Part shown: positions 24,296 to 32,277 of the stretch, piece by piece | Layout: every line of letters starts with the position of its first letter | How positions within the stretch are numbered: the first letter of the stretch is position 1 | From: an uncultured Lachnospiraceae bacterium | GTDB lineage: Bacteria; Bacillota; Clostridia; Lachnospirales; Lachnospiraceae | Assembly (NCBI GenBank): GCA_910587955.1 | Contig: CAJUNN010000014.1 | Span: forward strand, 1-54,050 | Length of the DNA stretch: 54,050 nucleotides | Direction: 5' to 3' | Notes under the pieces: generated by a model | The model's database searches: none | What the model was told of the DNA's origin: nothing | The model's input: the letters and a program-made list of their open reading frames with translations, nothing else | Made by a program: the position numbers and the translations under genes

Positions 24296-25606
24296 ATGGC
24301 AGTTGGAAGTGTCGGCTCATACATGAGCAGTTATCTGAACTACGCATCATCCGTCAATCAGCTTCGGCTGCAGCAGGCTCTGCAGAATTACCATTCAACC
24401 CGTCAGGCAGTTTCCCCGGTACAGCGTGTGGGAAGCTCCTACAAGGATTCCAGCCTGGATTTTTTGAAGGACTACAACACGACGATGACAGATTTGATGC
24501 AGTCGGCGAATACGCTCCGGGCATCAAATACCTCCGGGGCGGCCAGTGCACTCACGGTAGGAAGTTCCGACAGCTCCGTTGCTGAGGCAGAGGAACGGTT
24601 CAGCCTTCGGTCCGGGCAGGATTTGGAGCTGACGGTGAACCAGCTGGCGAAGGGGCAGATGAATGAAAGCACGGCAGCCGATGCGAAGGCAAAAGCTTCC
24701 GAAGGAATGGATTTCAGCATTGTGTCGCGGAATGCGGCGGGAGGAACCTCCTACGCATCCGTCAAGGTAGACGCCCGCAAGAGCAACGGAAGCCTGCGCA
24801 CCAACCGGGAGATGCTGGAGGAGGCTGCAAGCCAGATCAACAGCAACAAGTACGCTGGGGTCCAGGCCAGCGTAGTGGAGAAAGACGGCAAGGTGTCTCT
24901 TCAGGTTACAGGCAAGAAGACAGGAGAGGGCAACACCTTTGAAGTAAGCGGAAATACAGGAGCTGCCGCGGGACTTGAGGAGACGGCGCAGAAGGCGCAG
25001 AATGCCAGATATACAGTGACTCAGGACGGCAGAAGCGTGAATTATGTCTCTTCGGGGAATGAGGTTTCTCTGGATATGGGGCGGATCAAGGCCACATTGA
25101 AGAAGGAAGGAACGACGACGATTTCCCAGCAGGTGGACAACGATAAGCTGGCCTCTGCAGTTGGAGATCTGGTCAAGAGTTACAACAAAGCACTGGAGTT
25201 TCTGGGCAGGAATACGGACAAGGGAGTGGAAGTGACGAACCAGCTTCGCAATATGGTGCGGAACTTAAGTTCCAGCCAGTCTCTGGAAAAAGCCGGGATT
25301 ACCATGAATAAGGACGGTACCCTTTCCTTTGACAGGGAAGCGCTGGACAAAAATCTGAAGAAGGAGCCCAATGTAGTGCGGGAAGTAATCTCGGGCCGGA
25401 ATGGAATTGCACAGATGGCCTTCGACAGAGGGTCTTCCGCTCTGCAGGTTAGTTCATCCAGGCTTCTTAGGGGAGAGCAGCAGAGAGAGGCACAGCTGGT
25501 TGCGGATAACAGTTCGTTTTCTTTTATGAATTCGTTTTCGAAGTCGGGCGCATTTACGATGAACAATTATATGGCTCTCGGACTTATGATGGATTATTTC
25601 GCATAA
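24296..25606 (+). CDS. FliD-like/flagellin hook-IN domain protein, second copy
   Basis: 436-residue secreted-filament-type protein. It has the pattern of FliD family middle and C-terminal parts: ASAVGDLVKSYNKALEFLGR, then LEKAGITMNKDGTLSFDREA, and a hook-IN-like segment (VSLQVTGKKTGEGNTFEVSG). It lacks the SGLDRDTLIEGMT head of classic FliD, and has its own N-terminus (SYMSSYLNYASSVNQLRLQQ). No cysteines are seen, as in many secreted axial proteins. A separate, possibly FliA-driven leader and its own terminator make it a single-gene unit. It may be an alternative cap, a junction protein or an adhesin. Confidence 0.7.
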   Translation: MAVGSVGSYMSSYLNYASSVNQLRLQQALQNYHSTRQAVSPVQRVGSSYKDSSLDFLKDYNTTMTDLMQSANTLRASNTSGAASALTVGSSDSSVAEAEERFSLRSGQDLELTVNQLAKGQMNESTAADAKAKASEGMDFSIVSRNAAGGTSYASVKVDARKSNGSLRTNREMLEEAASQINSNKYAGVQASVVEKDGKVSLQVTGKKTGEGNTFEVSGNTGAAAGLEETAQKAQNARYTVTQDGRSVNYVSSGNEVSLDMGRIKATLKKEGTTTISQQVDNDKLASAVGDLVKSYNKALEFLGRNTDKGVEVTNQLRNMVRNLSSSQSLEKAGITMNKDGTLSFDREALDKNLKKEPNVVREVISGRNGIAQMAFDRGSSALQVSSSRLLRGEQQREAQLVADNSSFSFMNSFSKSGAFTMNNYMALGLMMDYFA

Positions 25607-25611
25607 AAGTC

Positions 25612-25635
25612 AAAGGGCTGGCATCAGCCCTTTTT
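25612..25635 (+). terminator. Intrinsic terminator after the FliD-like gene
   Basis: AAAGGGCTG (25612-25620), loop GCAT, CAGCCCTTT (25625-25633), then more T. The stem is a perfect 9 bp. Its T-run directly borders the ribosome binding site of the next gene. Confidence 0.88.
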
Positions 25636-25657
25636 CTTGGAGAAAGAGGTTTCTTTG

Positions 25658-26809
25658 ATGAACGTAATGCAGCAGGAGTGCCGGTATCTGCTTCTGGTGG
25701 CATCGGCAGTCATGAATCAAAAGAAGACTCCTGTCCTTTCAAACAGCCTGATGTCCTGGAGAGACCTGTATCAGGTAGCAGAGGCCAATCAGGTGGCGAA
25801 TTTAATCTATCTTGGCATCCTGGGATTTGGCTCGGACATAGAGAAACAGGCAAGAACCCTGTTCTATAAAAGTTATCAAAAAGAATTAAAGAATGTTCCC
25901 TTATACCGGAGTGCGGAGGAAGTTCTCCTTTGGCAGCTGGAACGGCACCGGATTTATTTTATGATACTGGAAGGCCAGTTCCTGCGGGAACTTTATCCCC
26001 AGAAGGAATTGCGCAGGATGGACCGTATCCGTGTATGGGTTTCCAAAGGAGAGCTGCACCGGATTGATTCCATCATGCGGAGCATGGATTATGAGCTGCA
26101 TGAAAACCGGGAGGATGACGGGATCCTGTATTACAAAATTCCCGGGGTTTATGTGGCTTTCTATGAGAAGCTCCGGTTTGTATCCAAACGTATGGAGAAA
26201 TATTTTGATTCTCCTGTGCGTATGTTTTCAAAAGTGAAAGGCTATCGGTATCTACGCTGCTTCGACGAGGAGGAGGCCTATCTTTATATGGCGGGCCGGG
26301 CGGCAAGTGAATATGCCCTGGGAAGGGCAGGGATCCGGACGGTGCTGGATTTCTGGCTGTACGAGAAGAGGCACAGCGAAGAGCTGGATTGGTCTTACAT
26401 AAACAAAGTGTTGAAAAGAAAGCGGCTCCAGGAATTTTCCAGGCATCTCTTAAGGCTGGGAAATATCTGGTTCGGAAATGAAGTTTGCGACGAGATGGAG
26501 ATTTACAATGCTATGGAGATGTACATTTTTTCCAGGGGCGAGCAGGGAAGGCAGACCAGTGAAAAAATCCTGCCCCTGCTTCAGGACGTAGCAGATTTCT
26601 ATCGGAGGGACCGGGAGGGAGAATGGCAGATCAAAGAAAAAGAGCTGCTGTTTCCGAAGAGAGAGTATATGGAAACTCTGTTTCCGGTGTTGAAAAAGTT
26701 TCCTTGGCTGTTTTTTCCCTGCTGCCTTATCCGCTTATGGAGGATTAAGGTTTCCAGGAGAAAGCAGCTTGATGAAAAAAAGTCTAAAGAAGATATAAGG
26801 ATGGAATGA
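25658..26809 (+). CDS. Nucleotidyltransferase-like protein (NTP_transf_5 type), probably inactive
   Basis: 383-residue protein resembling the uncharacterised nucleotidyltransferase family PF14907. The family core usually reads LKG...LRPMxDIDLLV; here it reads ILEGQFLRELYP (103-114) and LRRMDRIRVWV (118-128). In an ungapped match both metal-binding Asp residues become Arg (R123, R125) and the Lys of LKG becomes Glu (E105). The fold looks kept but catalysis is doubtful. The ATG at 25658 has GGAGAAAGAGG upstream; a TTG 21 bases earlier lies in the ribosome binding site. The C-terminus is very basic. It overlaps the start of the following receptor gene. Function unknown. Confidence 0.7.
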   Translation: MNVMQQECRYLLLVASAVMNQKKTPVLSNSLMSWRDLYQVAEANQVANLIYLGILGFGSDIEKQARTLFYKSYQKELKNVPLYRSAEEVLLWQLERHRIYFMILEGQFLRELYPQKELRRMDRIRVWVSKGELHRIDSIMRSMDYELHENREDDGILYYKIPGVYVAFYEKLRFVSKRMEKYFDSPVRMFSKVKGYRYLRCFDEEEAYLYMAGRAASEYALGRAGIRTVLDFWLYEKRHSEELDWSYINKVLKRKRLQEFSRHLLRLGNIWFGNEVCDEMEIYNAMEMYIFSRGEQGRQTSEKILPLLQDVADFYRRDREGEWQIKEKELLFPKREYMETLFPVLKKFPWLFFPCCLIRLWRIKVSRRKQLDEKKSKEDIRME

Positions 26810-28482
26810 TGATGAAAAATTTAAAAATTTCGCAAAAACTGATGATTTCCTTCGGTACGATTCTGCTGATCAGTATTATTTTGGTAATTCTGTCCATCAG
26901 CGCTCTGCGTTCCATAGGAAATAAAGCCCATGACATGTACACGGGGCCTTACGTGGAAGCCGGCGAATCCATGAGGGTGTCCAAAGAGATTTATGAGGTA
27001 TGGGGACTTCTGAATTCTGCTCTTTTGGAAGAGAATGTGGAGAAGTATGCAGATGGTATTATGGAAAGCGCCGGCAAAGCAGTAGAAGGAATCAATGAGC
27101 TGGCAAAGCTTTCGGATATCAATACGGCTGCTGTTAAGACGCTCCAGGATCAGAGCAGCCAGGCCCAGGCCATGATCGGAGAGATTATGGGATATATGGA
27201 GCAGGGGAAGTGGGACCAGGCGAAGCAGATCATGTCCGGGGATTTCGGAAAAATATTTAGCGAAAGCGCTGCAGCGGCAGATCAGCTGCACCAGGAGGCG
27301 AACGATAAGGCAGAGGATTCGGATCGCTCGACCAGAAGTATCACCAACAACTCCTCCCTGTTTCTTTTGGGACTTCTGGTTCTTAGCGTGCTGATTTCCT
27401 TTGGGATCCTGCTGGTTCTGATCAAGGGACTGACCCAGCCGATCTATGAGCTGGAGCGGGTGGCCCAGGAGATCTCCGGCGGTAATGTGAAAAACGAAAT
27501 TACTTATGAATCCAAAGATGAGCTGGGAGTTCTGGCAGACAGCTTCCGCCGGACCTGCACGGCCCTGACAGCGGTGATTGGAGATCTTTCTTATCTGATG
27601 GATGAGATGGCCAGAGGCAACTTTGATATCCGTACCAGGGCGGAAGAATATTATGTCAATGATTTCAAGCCGATACTTTTGTCTATCCGGGAGATGAACA
27701 GGAATCTGAGCGGTACTTTGATCCGCATCAATGAGGCCAGCGAGCAGGTGGCCAGCGGTTCCGATCAGGTTTCTTCCGGAGCACAGGGACTTTCCCAGGG
27801 TGCTACTGAGCAGGCAAGTGCGGTAGAGCAGCTTGCGGCTTCCATTGCGGAGATTTCCGATCAGGTGAAGAAGACTTCGGAGAATGCAAAGCTGGCCAGT
27901 GAACAGGTGGAGAATGCAGGAGCGGATCTGACTCTTTCCAATCAGAAGATGCAGGAGATGATAGGAGCCATGTCTGAGATCAGCGAGCGTTCCGGCGAGA
28001 TTGGAAAGATTATTAAGACTATCGAGGACATTGCTTTCCAGACCAACATTCTGGCGCTGAATGCTGCGGTAGAGGCTGCGCGGGCAGGTTCTGCGGGCAA
28101 AGGTTTTGCAGTGGTGGCTGATGAAGTCCGTAATCTGGCTTCCAAGAGTGCGGAGGCCGCGAAGAATACAACGGTCCTGATTGAAGGCTCCATGCAGGCG
28201 GTGGAGAATGGAACCAGGATTGCCGACAGCACAGCCAAGGCGCTGCTCTCTACTGTGGAGAGCACCAAGAACGCCGTGGAGCTTGTGAGCAAGATTACCT
28301 TGGCGGCAGAGCAGCAGGCAAATTCCATCCAGGAGATCAACCAGGGTGTGGATCAGATTTCCAGCGTGGTGCAGACCAACTCTGCAACGGCCCAGGAGAG
28401 TGCGGCGGCCAGCGAGGAATTGTCCGGACAGTCCCAGATGCTCAAAGAGCTGACCGGCAGGTTCCGTCTGCGGATGGATTGA
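26806..28482 (+). CDS. Methyl-accepting chemotaxis protein
   Basis: 558-residue receptor. Membrane helices at about 11-33 and 186-208 flank a four-helix-bundle sensor. A HAMP domain follows (LTQPIYELERVAQEISGGN), then a second HAMP-like segment (MDEMARGNFDIRTRAEEYYV). The signalling tip is complete (IAFQTNILALNAAVEAARAG and GKGFAVVADEVRNLA). There is no CheR-binding C-terminal pentapeptide. Three ATG codons in a row (26806, 26809, 26812) overlap the previous stop codon; AAGG at 26797 best fits the second. The ligand is unknown. Confidence 0.93.
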   Translation: MMMKNLKISQKLMISFGTILLISIILVILSISALRSIGNKAHDMYTGPYVEAGESMRVSKEIYEVWGLLNSALLEENVEKYADGIMESAGKAVEGINELAKLSDINTAAVKTLQDQSSQAQAMIGEIMGYMEQGKWDQAKQIMSGDFGKIFSESAAAADQLHQEANDKAEDSDRSTRSITNNSSLFLLGLLVLSVLISFGILLVLIKGLTQPIYELERVAQEISGGNVKNEITYESKDELGVLADSFRRTCTALTAVIGDLSYLMDEMARGNFDIRTRAEEYYVNDFKPILLSIREMNRNLSGTLIRINEASEQVASGSDQVSSGAQGLSQGATEQASAVEQLAASIAEISDQVKKTSENAKLASEQVENAGADLTLSNQKMQEMIGAMSEISERSGEIGKIIKTIEDIAFQTNILALNAAVEAARAGSAGKGFAVVADEVRNLASKSAEAAKNTTVLIEGSMQAVENGTRIADSTAKALLSTVESTKNAVELVSKITLAAEQQANSIQEINQGVDQISSVVQTNSATAQESAAASEELSGQSQMLKELTGRFRLRMD

Positions 28483-28572
28483 CAGAGCAGATTGAAAATA
28501 TTTCAATTTCTTTCTGCTGGACATTCAGATCCAAATGCGGTAAGATGAATAGAGGTTAAATTTTAAAGTACG

Positions 28573-28614
28573 GCAGTAAATGTAGTATTTACATAATATA
28601 TAGATAATTACTGC
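28573..28614 (+). repeat. Nested inverted repeats upstream of the second receptor
   Basis: GCAGTAA (28573-28579) is inverted as TTACTGC (28608-28614); inside, GTAAAT (28576-28581) is inverted as ATTTAC (28587-28592). The segment is AT-rich and ends 27 bases before the ATG. It could be an operator or promoter, but no clear -35/-10 pair was found. Confidence 0.45.
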
Positions 28615-28641
28615 AAAAACGGAGAAAAGAAGGAGAACGAG

Positions 28642-30477
28642 ATGTTAAAGAACTTGAAAATCAAAAGCAGATTGTTAGTCAGCTATGCGATTGTTCTGGT
28701 ATTGACGGTATTGATTGCTGTTCTTTCCATATCGAAGTTGAATGCGGCCAACCAGAATCTGGATGACTTTGCCAACGGAGCCATGACGGCCCGGAGCCTG
28801 GTGCGCAGCAGCCGGATGAATACCAATACTGCGGCAAGACACTTAAGGGATATGGCTCTTGCCAAGGATGCGGCTGGTTTTGAGGCGGATGCACAGGAAG
28901 TCAATCAGATGATTACGGAAATACGTTCCGATATCACGGAGCTTAAGAATCTGAATATTCTGGATGCAAGTGAGGTTAATAAGTACTCCCAGCTGATGGA
29001 GGAATGGATTGCCATCGGTACAAGAGTAGAAGAGGCCTTAAGAGCGGAGCTGTCCGGGAATTCTGCAAATGTTGCAGGGATGACAGAGGCAGAACGTATG
29101 CTGGTAGAGGAATGTACCCCCAAGCTGGATGAACTGATTGCGGAGGCAGTTGTGCTGGACGGCTTTACTGCCACCCTGCAGGAGGAGACTCTGGAAGAAA
29201 GCATGAAATCCACCAATCAGAATATGATTCTGGTTCTGGCTCTCCTGATTGTAGCTGTTATCGTAGCATTTGTTATCTGCATCGAAGTTACGGCTTCTAT
29301 TGTAAGACCGATCAATGAAGTAGAGAAGGCCGCTCAGAACCTTTCCAGAGGTTTGCTTAAAAATGATCTCACTTATAAAGGCAGAGATGAAGTGGGTGCC
29401 CTGGTGGAGAGCTTCGGCCGTACCTGCAAGGAACTGAATGCTATGATCACAGACTTGAACCGGATTATGGCTGAGATGGCAAAGGGTAATTTCAATGTGC
29501 GTACCCAGGCAGAGGATTCCTATGTAGGTGATTTCGCGCCTCTTCTGGCTTCTGTGCGCAAGATGAATCTGAATCTGAGCAATACCTTAAGCAAGATCAA
29601 CGAAGCTTCCGATCAGGTAGCCAGCGGCTCCGATCAGGTGTCTTCCGGTGCACAGGCGCTGTCCCAGGGTGCTACTGAGCAGGCCAGCTCCATTGAGGAA
29701 CTTGCAGCAGCGATTAATGAGATCTCCGAGAAAGTGGTGCAGACGGCCCAGCATTCCAAGACTGCCAGCGAGCAGGTAGGAAAAGCAGGCGAGGAGCTGA
29801 CGCTTTCCAACAAGAAGATGGAAGACATGATTTCTGCCATGTCTGCCATCAGCCAGAGCTCCAACGAGATTGGCAAGATTATTAAGACCATTGAGGATAT
29901 TGCATTCCAGACCAATATCCTGGCCCTCAATGCGGCAGTAGAAGCGGCGCGGGCAGGTTCCGCAGGCAAGGGCTTTGCCGTTGTGGCGGATGAGGTAAGG
30001 AATCTGGCTTCCAAGAGTGCAGAGGCGGCTAAAAATACTACAGCTCTGATTGAGGAGTCTATCCAGGCAGTGGAGAACGGAACCAGGATTGCCGACAGCA
30101 CAGCCAGCGCCCTTCTGCTGACCGTGGAGAGCACAAAGGTTGCTGTGGATGTAGTGGATAAGATTTCCCAGGCCACCAGCGAGCAGTCCAGCTCCATCCA
30201 GGAGATTACTCAGGGAATCGATCAGATCTCCAGTGTGGTTCAGACCAATTCTGCGACGGCAGAGCAGAGCGCGGCTGCCAGCGAGGAGCTTTCCAGCCAG
30301 GCAGAGATGCTGAAGACTCAGGTGAGAAAATTCAAACTGCGCAGCGATGCGTCGTCTTCTGCTTCGGTTTCTTATGAGGAAGAGCCTATGGAGATGGAGG
30401 AAATTGCTCCTGCAGTCAGCTATGAGAGCAGCTATACACCTTCTTCTTATACAGGAGATAACAACAGCAAGTATTAA
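28642..30477 (+). CDS. Methyl-accepting chemotaxis protein
   Basis: 611-residue receptor, paralogous to the one directly upstream. Membrane helices are at about 11-33 and 192-214, with a helical sensor region between, one HAMP plus a HAMP-like repeat, and the same signalling tip. Protein identity at the tip is near complete but many codons differ, so the duplication is not recent. The C-terminal 45 residues are Ser/Glu/Tyr-rich and end in SYTGDNNSKY, with no NWETF-type tail. A terminator follows. Confidence 0.93.
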   Translation: MLKNLKIKSRLLVSYAIVLVLTVLIAVLSISKLNAANQNLDDFANGAMTARSLVRSSRMNTNTAARHLRDMALAKDAAGFEADAQEVNQMITEIRSDITELKNLNILDASEVNKYSQLMEEWIAIGTRVEEALRAELSGNSANVAGMTEAERMLVEECTPKLDELIAEAVVLDGFTATLQEETLEESMKSTNQNMILVLALLIVAVIVAFVICIEVTASIVRPINEVEKAAQNLSRGLLKNDLTYKGRDEVGALVESFGRTCKELNAMITDLNRIMAEMAKGNFNVRTQAEDSYVGDFAPLLASVRKMNLNLSNTLSKINEASDQVASGSDQVSSGAQALSQGATEQASSIEELAAAINEISEKVVQTAQHSKTASEQVGKAGEELTLSNKKMEDMISAMSAISQSSNEIGKIIKTIEDIAFQTNILALNAAVEAARAGSAGKGFAVVADEVRNLASKSAEAAKNTTALIEESIQAVENGTRIADSTASALLLTVESTKVAVDVVDKISQATSEQSSSIQEITQGIDQISSVVQTNSATAEQSAAASEELSSQAEMLKTQVRKFKLRSDASSSASVSYEEEPMEMEEIAPAVSYESSYTPSSYTGDNNSKY

Positions 30478-30491
30478 AAAAGTTACATATG

Positions 30492-30524
30492 CCCTGGGAA
30501 GTAAATGCTTCCCAGGGGTTTTTT
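30492..30524 (+). terminator. Intrinsic terminator after the receptor pair
   Basis: CCCTGGGAAG (30492-30501), loop TAAATG, CTTCCCAGGG (30508-30517), then G and six T. Perfect 10-bp stem. Confidence 0.95.
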
Positions 30525-30534
30525 ATGCGCAGGC

Positions 30535-30616
30535 CCGTGCAGTGGAAGTTTGCCGCTAAAGCGGCGCACGGACCGCACGCGAGTAGGGATGAAACCTCCC
30601 CTACTCGATTCTGCGG
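30535..30616. repeat. Two-hairpin GC-rich intergenic element
   Basis: Hairpin 1: CCGTGC (30535-30540) with GCACGG (30566-30571), enclosing GCCGC-TAAA-GCGGC (30552-30565) and an 11-base bulge. Hairpin 2: CCGCA (30573-30577) with TGCGG (30612-30616), enclosing a perfect 9-bp stem CGAGTAGGG (30580-30588) with CCCTACTCG (30599-30607). It lies between a terminator and the next gene's ribosome binding site. I recognise no known riboswitch; a dispersed palindromic (REP-like) element or a structured RNA leader are both possible. Confidence 0.65.
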
Positions 30617-30638
30617 AAATATGTTTGGGGTGAGGGGA

Positions 30639-32162
30639 ATGGAAAAGTTAAGCGGAAAGGAATTGACAGGGAGCGTGCTGCCTCCGGCTGCAGGGGCAGA
30701 GGGCAGGGCAGCCAAAAAGTTTGCGGAACTGGAGGCTGGCCGGGTATTGGTAGCGCAGGCGGCCAGGAAGGCGGAGGAGAGCCGGGAGAAATTGGAGGAA
30801 GAACGGCTGGAGAAAAAGGAGAAAGAGCGGGAGTACCGGGATACGCCCCAGCTATCCCGGCAGAGCAGGTGGTTTGGTGTAGAAGGAAGACAGATGGAGG
30901 AAGATTTTCGCTGGACGCTGGAGATGGAACAGGAGCTTTGGGAGGCTTTTCAGAGCTGGCAGCCTCTTCCCGGGGGAAGCATTTCCGGAGACTTGCTCCA
31001 GATTTCCAGGCTGTATCTGGCTCTGCTGGAGGCCATTTTAACCCATACTACAGGCGAAGAACAGGACATAGAGACGGCCCGGCTGGATGAGGTCCTGATG
31101 GAGAAGCTGAACCTATTGATGGAAGTACGGCTGAAAAATCTCACAGAGATGCTGGGACAGGCAGGACAGAAGAATACTTTGAAGCACATCTTTTTAAGCC
31201 TCTATAAGCGTACTGCAGGGGAAAACCCGGATCCGAGAAGAACGGAACGCTTTTTACAAAAAAGAGCCCAGGAAACAGGAGGAACAGCCGGACGGGAGGG
31301 GGCGCAGGGCAGTTTTGGAGGAGCCGGTTCCGGAGTTCGGGCAGCGCTGCCGGAGGAGGGGAGGCTTTACCGGCTCTCTTCCAAAGGAGGTGTGGAGATT
31401 AACCGGGACTTCGATATCCATAGAAAATCCGGCGAGGTGCAGATGAGCCAGCGCACCTCTGCTTTGAGCGGAAAGCAGTCTTTTCCGGAATCGGAGCTTT
31501 GCCGTGCGGAAGCTTTCGCCTCTCACCTGGGTGAAAGTACCCGGCTTTTCGGAAGGCTTTGGGCACCCGGGGGCAATGAGGAGGCAGCCGGATTTCTTGC
31601 GGCCCTCATTTTTATGAAAGGACAGGTCTATGCTTCCGGCGGAAAGACTGCAGGAGAGACGGCAGTTCCCGTGGACAGCCTGATTCAGCGGCTGGTGGAT
31701 TATTACCTGAATTCCAAAGGGGCACGCGGGGTGTATTACTATATGACGGATTTATACACAAAGACAGGGGATCCGCAGAAGACGGCCAAGGACGGCATTG
31801 CTTATGCTTACCGGATGTTTCGGGAAAAGAAAGAGGATACGGCCTTTGGGAACCGGGAGGCTTATTCCAGTAAAGCTCTTTTTTTTCAGTCCCTTTCCGA
31901 GCGTGCAGCGGAAGAAAATCTGCAGAAAGGCCTCCGGCTTTTGGAGGAAAACTGGCAGCATTTTCAAAGGGCTCTGGGTGAGGAGGAGAAAAGAGGAATT
32001 TCTTTCCGGGCCCAGCGGGGAAGCTCCTGGGGGATGCTGGTGGAAACGGAAAAGCGGAGGCAGGAGCAGGAGAGAAAGGCAGATCGGACGCTTCTGCGGG
32101 CGGTTCTTTTGGCTGCCGCTGCCGGGCTTTTCTTTTTTGGATGGAAGCTGTTTTTTAGGTAA
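30639..32162 (+). CDS. Unknown tail-anchored protein
   Basis: 508-residue protein of no family I recognise. Residues about 20-75 are a charged coiled coil (Glu/Lys/Arg-rich). The middle is mostly helical with a Gly-rich break near 210-235. A conserved-looking helical section with LIQRLVDYYLNSKGARGVYY follows. The last 20 residues form one membrane helix (LLRAVLLAAAAGLFFFGWKL) after a basic stretch, so it is probably tail-anchored with its body in the cytoplasm. I chose the ATG at 30639 after GTGAGGGG; upstream in-frame ATGs lie in the structured element. Position in the late motility block suggests a link to motility, not proven. Confidence 0.7.
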   Translation: MEKLSGKELTGSVLPPAAGAEGRAAKKFAELEAGRVLVAQAARKAEESREKLEEERLEKKEKEREYRDTPQLSRQSRWFGVEGRQMEEDFRWTLEMEQELWEAFQSWQPLPGGSISGDLLQISRLYLALLEAILTHTTGEEQDIETARLDEVLMEKLNLLMEVRLKNLTEMLGQAGQKNTLKHIFLSLYKRTAGENPDPRRTERFLQKRAQETGGTAGREGAQGSFGGAGSGVRAALPEEGRLYRLSSKGGVEINRDFDIHRKSGEVQMSQRTSALSGKQSFPESELCRAEAFASHLGESTRLFGRLWAPGGNEEAAGFLAALIFMKGQVYASGGKTAGETAVPVDSLIQRLVDYYLNSKGARGVYYYMTDLYTKTGDPQKTAKDGIAYAYRMFREKKEDTAFGNREAYSSKALFFQSLSERAAEENLQKGLRLLEENWQHFQRALGEEEKRGISFRAQRGSSWGMLVETEKRRQEQERKADRTLLRAVLLAAAAGLFFFGWKLFFR

Positions 32163-32183
32163 TGCAGATTTTGGCAGAACGCT

Positions 32184-32209
32184 TAACTTTTGGGATTCCC
32201 TGCCGATAT
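32184..32209 (+). promoter_or_regulatory. FliA (sigma-28) type promoter with overlapping inverted repeat
   Basis: TAAC (32184-32187), 14-base spacer, GCCGATAT (32202-32209). An 8-bp inverted repeat, GATTCCCT (32194-32201) and AGGGAATC (32219-32226), brackets the -10 element, as an operator would. Confidence 0.65.
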
Positions 32210-32277
32210 AGCTAATATAGGGAATCAACATGATTTTTCTAACAATCCATACTTATTTCAGAAAGGGGGAAAAGGGT

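Noticed and set aside
28491..28507. Small AT-rich palindrome after the first receptor gene as a terminator
   Set aside because: The 7-bp stem is almost only A-T pairs and is too weak to call.
26821..28524. Long open frame (567 codons) on the minus strand opposite the first chemoreceptor
   Set aside because: It is the antisense of a complete receptor with all family motifs; its product resembles nothing and its start region has no separate ribosome binding site. Such shadows are common opposite helical coiled-coil genes.
30489..30638. N-terminal extension of the tail-anchored protein by 50 codons
   Set aside because: The extension would be encoded by the terminator and the two-hairpin element, and a good ribosome binding site precedes the ATG at 30639.
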